In this document: piece after piece, positions 18,440-25,000 of the stretch
How the letters are laid out: each line of letters opens with the position of its first letter
Numbering within the stretch: position 1 is the stretch's first letter
From: Cryptomeria japonica
Lineage: Eukaryota; Streptophyta; Pinopsida; Cupressales; Cupressaceae
Length of the DNA: 25,000 nucleotides
Direction: 5' to 3'
Assembly (NCBI RefSeq): GCF_030272615.1
Contig: NW_026728920.1
Coordinates: 322,501 to 347,500, forward strand
The notes under the pieces: generated by a model
What the model was told of the DNA's origin: nothing
What the model saw: only the letters and a program-made list of their open reading frames with translations
Database searches by the model: none
Position numbers and translations under genes: made by a program

Positions 18440-18745
18440 TATTGGCGAGGTCTGAATTTGTGTCCGATGACCTGCCATGCGCAGGAAGGCGGAATTTGGG
18501 TCCGATGACCGAGTTGATGGCGTGCCATGCGCAGAAAGGCGGAATTTGGGTCCGATGACCGAGTTGATGTTGATGGCCCGCCATGCACAGGAAGGCGGAA
18601 TTTGGGTCCGATGACCGATTTGAAGGCGTGCCATGCGCAGAAAGGCGGAGTTTGGGTCCGATGACCGAGTTGATATTGATGGCCCGCCATGCGCAGGAAG
18701 GCGGAATTTGGGTCCGATGACCTGACATACGCATGGAGTCCGACT
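18440..18745. repeat. 50/56-bp tandem array (GGAATTTGGGTCCGATGACC)
   Basis: GGAATTTGGGTCC (one copy GGAG) starts at 18491, 18541, 18597, 18647 and 18703, alternating 50 and 56 bp. The 56-bp form has six extra bases near GTTGATGTTGATGGC, so it is a two-unit higher-order pattern. It grew from the tail of the 311-bp cassette. Confidence 0.9.
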
Positions 18746-18857
18746 CGGGGGCCGATGTTCGATTCGATGACTTGCATTGTGGGTAAAGTCGGAAGTTGTG
18801 GTCTTTGACCCGATTCGATGACCAGACTTCGGCTGCTTGAGAATCGGACAAATAACT

Positions 18858-18870
18858 TATATAGGGGAGG
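18858..18870 (+). promoter_or_regulatory. Pol I-like promoter core P11
   Basis: TATATAGGGGAGG preceded by GAGAATCGGACAAATAACT. GGGGAGG pairs with CCTCCCC at 18887-18893, a 7-bp stem. Confidence 0.52.
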
Positions 18871-18900
18871 TAGTGTTCTCGAGCATCCTCCCCCCGTGCC

Positions 18901-18986
18901 CGTTTATGTCGATTGATGCTGGTGCTCGACTGGTTGGAGCGCTCGGATGCAAAAATCTTGCACCAGGATTTATCGATTGTGATGGA
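18901..18986 (+). repeat. Imperfect inverted repeat after P11
   Basis: Left arm 18901-18930 and right arm 18957-18986 pair through GCACCAG and ATCGA blocks; weaker than the P12 and P13 forms but in the same position relative to the core. Confidence 0.55.
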
Positions 18987-19298
18987 CACGGCAAGTCTCC
19001 TGATTGCTATGCAGGAGCTCATCGTGAATCTCTATGCGGCCTTGGTATGGACTCGACCTGCGGAATGGTTCGGCAATGGTAGTCGCTCCAACACGTCCTT
19101 GCAATGGCCACAGAGGTGATTCGACTAGAGCTCCAGTCTAGCTTTTGGGTTGCTTGGCGGACTGGTATAGCCGCGATCGAGTTCCGGCCATGAACGTTTT
19201 AGATAGCTCTTGGGCTTTCTGGGACGGAAGTCGGAAGTTTGGGCTGTTGTCCGATTTGATGACCATTCTTCGGATGTGTGAGAATCGGACAAATAACT

Positions 19299-19311
19299 TA
19301 TATAGGGGACT
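19299..19311 (+). promoter_or_regulatory. Pol I-like promoter core P12
   Basis: TATATAGGGGACT, the only core departing after GGGGA; only GGGG/CCCC pairing is possible downstream. Confidence 0.48.
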
Positions 19312-19338
19312 GTGTTGTCTCACGCAGCCCCCTCCGTG

Positions 19339-19426
19339 CCCCTCTATCTCGACCGATGTTGGTGCTTGAAAGGGTTGGGATCGCTCGGATTTATAAACGT
19401 GCACCACCATTTGTCGAGTGTGAGGG
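19339..19426 (+). repeat. Imperfect inverted repeat after P12
   Basis: Left arm 19339-19370, right arm 19396-19426. Paired blocks include GCACCA, GTCGAG and AGGG on the right side; roughly two thirds of positions pair. Confidence 0.65.
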
Positions 19427-19788
19427 ACGCGGCAGGTCTCCTAAATGCTATACGGGCGCTCTCTGAGAATCTCTATCCGGCCTCGACACAGACTAGTCTT
19501 GCTGAATGGTTTGGCACTGGTAGTCGATCCAACACGTCGTTGTTGTGGCCGCCTAGGCGATTCGATTCGAGCCCCCGTCTAGCTTTTGGGTTGCTTGGCG
19601 GATTTTGCCCTATCCGCAAGTGAGCTCGGTCCCTAAACGTTCGAGAAACCCGATTGCTATGCGCCGACTCTCTTTCTTGCGAGCCTCCATCTAGCTTTTG
19701 GGTCTCTACGGAACGGAAGTCGGAATCTGGGACCGTTGTTTGATTCGACGAGGCAGACTACGGTTGTGCGAGAATCGGACAAATAACT

Positions 19789-19801
19789 TATATAGGGGAG
19801 G
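19789..19801 (+). promoter_or_regulatory. Pol I-like promoter core P13 (candidate 35S gene promoter)
   Basis: TATATAGGGGAGG in a GAGAATCGGACAAATAACT context. GGGGAG (19795-19800) pairs with CTCCCC (19818-19823). It is the most 3' of the 13 cores, followed by a 90-bp hairpin and the 188-bp array. If 18S lies to the right this could be the main start, with P1-P12 as spacer promoters; a gene promoter beyond 25000 cannot be excluded. Confidence 0.5.
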
Positions 19802-19825
19802 TGTTGACTGGAGCATTCTCCCCCG

Positions 19826-19915
19826 TGCCCCTCTAACTCGACCAATGCTGGCGCTCGAACGGTGGTAGCGCTCGGATTTTCGTTGAGCGCCAGCATTGGT
19901 CGATTTAGAGGGGCA
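19826..19915 (+). repeat. Strong inverted repeat after P13
   Basis: Left arm 19826-19860 (35 nt) and right arm 19882-19915 (34 nt) are complementary except for one unpaired base and one mismatch; the loop is 21 nt. In RNA it would form a near-perfect hairpin of about 33 bp starting some 30 nt after the core. Related but weaker hairpins follow P11 and P12 at the same place. Confidence 0.9.
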
Positions 19916-20153
19916 TGCGAGATTCCCGAATGCTATGCGAGGGCTCTAACGGAAATGTCTATTGGTTTCGGTATGGATGCAATTGCGAGTGGTTCGGCAA
20001 AGGTAGTCGTTCCGATGCGTCCATGTCGTGGCCAAATCGATAATTCGATTTGAGCCCTCGTATAGCATTTGGGTCTCTCGATGTGATTCCGCATTCCAGT
20101 CCCTTTGGGCACTGCTTGAGCCGCATCCCAGGGGGTTCCCTTCCCAATAATCT

Positions 20154-23100
20154 GCCTCGCAACCCGATTGCTATGCGGTGAGGCTCCTCGGCCGCCTCGG
20201 AACTATCTGTGTATCAGACGCATCGCGGGATAAGGGGTTGGCAACGGTAGTCGCCCCAAGCGCGTCCGATGCTTGGACCATTCCGAGGCGGCCCTGAAGC
20301 CTCTTCCGTCTAGCCGTTGGGTCCTTCTCGCCGCATCCCTTGCCTCGCACCCCGATTGCTATGCGGTGAGGCTCCTCGGCCGCCTTGGAACTATCTGTGT
20401 ATCAGACGCATCGCGGGATAAGGGGTTGTCACTGGTAGTCGCCCCAAGCGCGTCCGATGCTTGGACCATTCCGAGGCGGCCCTGAAGCCTCTTCCGTCTA
20501 GCCGTTGGGTCCTTCTCGCCGCATCCCTCGACTCGCACCCCGATTGCTATGCGGTGAGGCTCCTCGGCCGCCTTGGAACTATCTGTGTATCGGACGCGTC
20601 GCGGGATAAGGGGTTGTCACTGGTAGTCGCCCCAAGCGCGTCCGATGCTTGGACCATTCCGAGGCGGCCCTGAAGCCTCTTCCGTCTAGCCGTTGGGTCC
20701 TTCTCGCCGCATCCCTCGCCTCGCACCCCGATTGCTATGCGGTGAGGCTCCTCGGCCGCCTTGGAACTATCTGTGTATCGGACGCGTCGCGGGATAAGGG
20801 GTTGTCACTGGTAGTCGCCCCAAGCGCGTGCGATGCATGGACCATTCCCAGGCGGCCCTGAAGCCTCTTCCGTCTAGCCGTTGGGTCCTTCTCGCCGCAT
20901 CCCTCGCCTCGCACCCCGATTGCTATGCGGTGAGGCTCCTCGGCCGCCTTGGAACTATCTGTGTATCGGACGCGTCGCGGGATAAGGGGTTGTCACTGGT
21001 AGTCGCCCCAAGCGCGTCCGATGCTTGGACCATTCCGAGGCGGACCTGAAGCCTCTTCCCTCTAGCCGTTGGGTCCTTCTCGCCGCATCCCTCGCCTCGC
21101 ACCCCGATTGCTATGCGGTGAGGCTCCTCGGCCGCCTTGGAACTATCTGTGTATCGGACGCGTCGCGGGATAAGGGGTTGTCACTGGTAGTCGCCCCAAG
21201 CGCGTCCGATGCTTGGACCATTCCGAGGCGGCCCTGAAGCCTCTTCCGTCTAGCCGTTGGGTCCTTCTCGCCGCATCCCTCGCCTCGCACCCCGATTGCT
21301 ATGCGGTGAGGCTCCTCGGCCGCCTTGGAACTATCTGTGTATCGGACGCGTCGCGGGATAAGGGGTTGTCACTGGTAGTCGCCCCAAGCGCGTCCGATGC
21401 TTGGACCATTCCGAGGCGGCCCTGAAGCCTCTTCCGTCTAGCCGTTGGGTCCTTCTCGCCGCATCCCTCGCCTCGCACCCCGATTGCTATGCGGTGAGGC
21501 TCCTCGGCCGCCTTGGAACTATCTGTGTATCGGACGCATCGCGGGATAAGGGGTTGTCACTGGTAGTCGCCCCAAGCGCGTCCGATGCTTGGACCATTCC
21601 GAGGCGGCCCTGAAGCCTCTTCCGTCTAGCCGTTGGGTCCTTCTCGCCGCATCCCTCGCCTCGCACCCCGATTGCTATGCGGTGAGGCTCCTCGGCCGCC
21701 TTGGAACTATCTGTGTATCGGACGCGTCGCGGGATAAGGGGTTGTCACTGGTAGTCGCCCCAAGCGCGTCCGATGCTTGGACCATTCCGAGGCGGCCCTG
21801 AAGCCTCTTCCGTCTAGCCGTTGGGTCCTTCTCGCCGCATCCCTCGCCTCGCACCCCGATTGCTATGCGGTGAGGCTCCTCGGCCGCCTTGGAACTATCT
21901 GTGTATCGGACGCGTCGCGGGATAAGGGGTTGTCACTGGTAGTCGCCCCAAGCGCGTCCGATGCTTGGACCATTCCGAGGCGGACCTGAAGCCTCTTCCG
22001 TCTAGCCGTTGGGTCCTTCTCGCCGCATCCCTCGCCTCGCACCCCGATTGCTATGCGGTGAGGCTCCTCGGCCGCCTTGGAACTATCTGTGTATCGGACG
22101 CGTCGCGGGATAAGGGGTTGTCACTGGTAGTCGCCCCAAGCGCGTCCGATGCTTGGACCATTCCGAGGCGGCCCTGAAGCCTCTTCCGTCTAGCCGTTGG
22201 GTCCTTCTTGCCGCATCCCTCGCCTCGCACCCCGATTGCTATGCGGTGAGGCTCCTCGGCCGCCTTGGAACTATCTGTGTATCGGACGCGTCGCGGGATA
22301 AGGGGTTGTCACTGGTAGTCGCCCCAAGCGCGTCCGATGCTTGGACCATTCCGAGGCGGCCCTGAAGCCTCTTCCGTCTAGCCGTTGGGTCCTTCTCGCC
22401 GCATCCCTCGCCTCGCACCCCGATTGCTATGCGGTGAGGCTCCTCGGCCGCCTTGGAACTATCTGTGTATCGGACGCATCGCGGGATAAGGGGTTGTCAC
22501 TGGTAGTCGCCCCAAGCGCGTCCGATGCTTGGACCATTCCGAGGCGGCCCTGAAGCCTCTTCCGTCTAGCCGTTGGGTCCTTCTCGCCGCATCCCTCGCC
22601 TCGCACCCCGATTGCTATGCGGTGAGGCTCCTCGGCCGCCTTGGAACTATCTGTGTATCGGACGCGTCGCGGGATAAGGGGTTGTCACTGGTAGTCGCCC
22701 CAAGCGCGTCCGATGCTTGGACCATTCCGAGGCGGACCTGAAGCCTCTTCCGTCTAGCCGTTGGGTCCTTCTCGCCGCATCCCTCGCCTCGCACCCCGAT
22801 TGCTATGCGGTGAGGCTCCTCGGCCGCCTTGGAACTATCTGTGTATCGGACGCGTCGCGGGATAAGGGGTTGTCACTGGTAGTCGCCCCAAGCGCGTCCG
22901 ATGCTTGGACCATTCCGAGGCGGCCCTGAAGCCTCTTCCGTCTAGCCGTTGGGTCCTTCTCGCCGCATCCCTCGCCTCGCACCCCGATTGCTATGCGGTG
23001 AGGCTCCTCGGCCGCCTTGGAACTATCTGTGTATCGGACGCGTCGCGGGATAAGGGGTTGTCACTGGTAGTCGCCCCAAGCGCGTCCGATGCTTGGACCA

Positions 23101-25000
23101 TTCCGAGGCGGACCTGAAGCCTCTTCCCTCTAGCCGTTGGGGCTTTCTCGCCGCATCCCTCGCCTCGCACCCCGATTGCTATTCGGTGAGGCTCCTCGGC
23201 CGCCTTGGAACTATCTGTGTATCGGACGCATCGCGGGATAAGGGGTTGGCAGTGGTAGTCGCCCCAAGCGCGTCCGATGCTTGGACCATTCCGAGGCGGC
23301 CCTGCAGCCTCTTCCGTCTAGCCGTTGGGGCCATCTCGCTGCATCCCCCACCTCGCACCACGATTGCTATGCGGTGAGGCTCCTTGGCCGCCTCGGAACT
23401 ATCTGTGTATCGGACGCATCGCGGGATAAGGGGTTGTCACTGGTAGTCGCCCCAAGCGCGTCCGATGCTTGGACTATTCCGAGGCGGCCCTGCAGCCTCT
23501 TCCGTCTAGCCGTTGGGGCCATCTCGCCGCATCCCCCAGCTCCTCGGCCGCCTCGGAACTATCTGTGTATCGGACGCATCGCGGGATAAGGGGTTGGCAG
23601 TGGTAGTCGCCCCAAGCGCGTTCGATGCTTGGACTATTCCGAGGCGGCCCCGCAGCCTCTTCCGTCTACCCTTTGGGGCCATCTCGCCGCATCCCTCGCC
23701 TCGCACCCCGATTGCTATGCGGTGAGGCTCCTCGGCCGCCTGGGAACTATCTTCGTATCGGATGCATCGCGGGATAAGGGGTTGTCACTGGTAGTCGCCC
23801 CAAGCGCGTCCGATGCTTGGACTATTCCGAGGCGGCCCTGTGGCCTCTTCCGTCTAGCCGTTGGGGCCATCTCGCCGCATCCCTCACCTCGCACCCCCAT
23901 TGCTATGCGGTGAGGCTCCTCGGCCGCCTTGGAACTGTCTTCGTATCGGAAGCATCGCGGGATAAGGGGTTGTCACTGGTAGTCGCCCCAAGCGCGTCCG
24001 ATGCTTGGACTATTCCGAGGCGGCCCTGCAGCCTCTTCCGTCTAGCCGTTGGGGCCATCTCGCCGCATCCCCCACCTCGCACCCGGATTGCTATGCGGTG
24101 AGGCTCCTCGGCCGCCTTGGAACTATCTTCGTATCGGACGCATCGCGGGATAAGGGGTTGTCACTGGTAGTCGCCCCAAGCGCGTCCGATGCTTGGACTA
24201 TTCCGACGCGGCCCTGTGGCCTCTTCCGTCTAGCCGTTGGGGCCATCTCGCCGCATTCCCCACCTCGCACCCCGATTGCTATGCGGTGAGGCTCCTCGGC
24301 CGCCTTGGAACCATCTTCGTATCGGACGCATCGCGGGATGAGGGGTTGTCACTGGTAGTCGCCCCAAGCGCGTCCGATGCTTGGACCATTCCGAGGCGGC
24401 CCTGAAGCCTCTTCCGTCTAGCCGTTGGGGCCTTCCCGCCCCATCCCTCGCCTCGCACCCCCGATTGCTATGCGGTGAGGCTCCTCGGCCGCCTTGGAAC
24501 CATCTGTGTATCGGACGCATCGCGGGATAAGGGGTTGGCACTGGTAGTCGCCCCAAGCGCGTCCGATGCTTGGAGCATTCCGAGGTGGCCCTGAAGCCTC
24601 TTCCGTCTAGCCGTTGGGGCCTTCCCGCCCCATCCCTCGCCTCGCACCCCGATTGATATGCGGTGAGGCTCCTCGGCCGCCTTGGAACTATCTGTGTATC
24701 GGACGCATCGCGGGATAAGGGGTTGGCACTGGTAGTCGTCCCAATCGCGTCCGATGCTTGGACCATTCCGAGGCGGCCCTGCAGCCTCTTCCGTTTAGCC
24801 GTCGGGGCCTTCCCGCCGCATCCCTCGCCTCGCATCCCGATTCCTATGCGGTGAGTCTTCTCGGCCGCCGCGGAACTATACCTGTTATTGCTACTGCATC
24901 CTTCGGCTGGTAACCTCCTCTGCCGCCTTGGAACGTTCTCTTTGTCGGACGCGTCGCGGGATAAGGGGTTGGCACTGGTAGTCGCCCCAAGCGCGCCCGA
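20154..25000 (+). repeat. 188-bp tandem array, 26 units, possible 5' ETS
   Basis: GATTGCTATGCGG starts recur every 188 bp from 20166 to 24839. Exceptions are one unit shortened by 28 bp (junction near 23538), one unit with an extra C (24463) and an interruption of about 50 bp at 24885-24935. Units between about 20350 and 23100 are near-identical; units from 23150 on are more diverged (GGGGCCATCTCG for GGGTCCTTCTCG, TATCTTCG for TATCTGTG), the usual edge effect. Because 188 is not a multiple of three, the recurrent 70-codon open frames are not a repeat protein. Position after the promoter cassettes suggests 5' ETS or terminal spacer. The array continues beyond the window. Confidence 0.95.
20566..20669 (+). 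repeat. Nested symmetric stem-loop within the 188-bp unit (example)
   Basis: Outer arms GGCCGCCTTGGAA (20566-20578) and TTCCGAGGCGGCC (20657-20669) pair over 13 positions with one G-U. Inner arms ATCGGACGCG (20589-20598) and CGCGTCCGAT (20637-20646) pair perfectly over 10. The internal loop is exactly 10 by 10 and the apical loop 38. The same arms recur in most of the 188-bp units. Confidence 0.85.

Larger units (their letters stand above)
17280..18490 (+). repeat. 311-bp promoter-cassette family, four copies
   Basis: Units start at 17280, 17591, 17902 and 18213 (CAAGGYGCTGGT). Each has TTCGGAAGTTGGGGTCGATG, a TATATAGGGGAGG core, TCGACTCCCC, GAGCGCACCGCGCCAACC, then about 150 bp with GTCCGATGACC repeats. 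Exact 311-bp spacing of cores indicates recent amplification. It shares its core and downstream part with the 157-bp family but has a longer tail. Confidence 0.93.
18789..19229 (+). repeat. Large promoter unit 1 (441 bp)
   Basis: Starts GTCGGAAGTTGTGG, contains core P11, a downstream inverted repeat (18901-18986), then GATTGCTATGC, GGCAATGGTAGTCGCTCCA and CCAGTCTAGCTTTTGGGTTG. These last phrases are diverged forms of parts of the 188-bp repeat at 20154 onward. Confidence 0.82.
19230..19718 (+). repeat. Large promoter unit 2 (489 bp)
   Basis: Diverged copy of the previous unit with core P12, inverted repeat at 19339-19426, GGCACTGGTAGTCG and CCGTCTAGCTTTTGGGTTG. Its second half repeats a CGATTGCTATGC plus CTAGCTTTTGGGTC stretch, accounting for the extra length. 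Confidence 0.82.
19719..20153 (+). repeat. Large promoter unit 3, bordering the 188-bp array
   Basis: Diverged copy with core P13, the strongest inverted repeat (19826-19915), AATGCTATGCGAGGGCTC, GGCAAAGGTAGTCGTTCC, then CCTTTGGGCACTGC and GCCGCATCCCAGGG leading into the array. The last promoter-like motif before the 188-bp repeats, so it is the best candidate in view for the gene promoter of the 35S unit. Confidence 0.78.

Noticed and set aside
15591-18490. TATATA motifs as ordinary Pol II TATA boxes of protein genes.
   Set aside because: No coding region follows any of them, the GGGG directly after TATATA fits the plant Pol I start consensus better, and they come as tandem cassettes near rRNA genes. 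Not formally excluded.
20273-24405. A recurrent 70-codon open frame beginning MDHSEAALKPLPSSRW in each 188-bp unit.
   Set aside because: The period is not divisible by three, each frame runs across the unit boundary into its neighbour, and the changes between units do not favour silent positions. It is satellite-like spacer.
24880-25000. Start of the 18S gene at the right edge.
   Set aside because: The sequence after the short interruption at 24885-24935 returns to the 188-bp repeat; no recognisable 18S 5' end is present.

Overview
This window looks like nuclear ribosomal DNA spacer from a land plant and contains no believable protein-coding gene. Three minus-strand copies of a 118-nt 5S rRNA gene are the only confident genes. 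Their sequence is of the plant type, and the GCGTTAGTGC segment together with the GC-rich stems resembles 5S genes I associate with gymnosperms and other non-flowering plants. That lineage hint is from memory and weak. The long 'ORFs' come from stop-poor GC-rich tandem repeats that stay open in several frames at once.

Layout: (1) 1-14189 is a higher-order tandem repeat with a 6035-bp period, present as two full units and one partial unit that differ by only about a dozen visible changes per unit. Each unit holds, left to right, a palindrome-rich segment with a T-rich element, a GC-rich 5S 3' flank, one 5S gene (minus strand) with T-run terminators, its GC-rich 5' flank, an A-rich decayed segment, a C-rich minisatellite, and a 3.4-kb block of 355-521 bp modules that each begin with a conserved T-rich element. 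(2) In unit 3 the minisatellite does not return to the modules but expands to about 15400. (3) 15400-20153 carries 13 copies of a TATATAGGGG motif on the plus strand, matching the plant RNA polymerase I core promoter consensus. They fall into a 157-bp family, a 311-bp family and three larger 441-490 bp units, separated by a 38/52-bp array and a 50/56-bp array. (4) 20154-25000 is a 188-bp tandem array, possibly 5' external transcribed spacer, that continues past the window end.

The simplest reading is a very long 25S-18S intergenic spacer with linked ('L-type') 5S genes transcribed opposite to the expected 35S direction, a spacer-promoter array, and a repetitive 5' ETS, with 18S expected to the right. 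Neither 18S nor 25S is in view, so this reading is inferred. The most interesting structures are hairpins at and just after the promoter-like motifs, a strong 90-bp inverted repeat after the last promoter, and a symmetric nested stem in each 188-bp unit.
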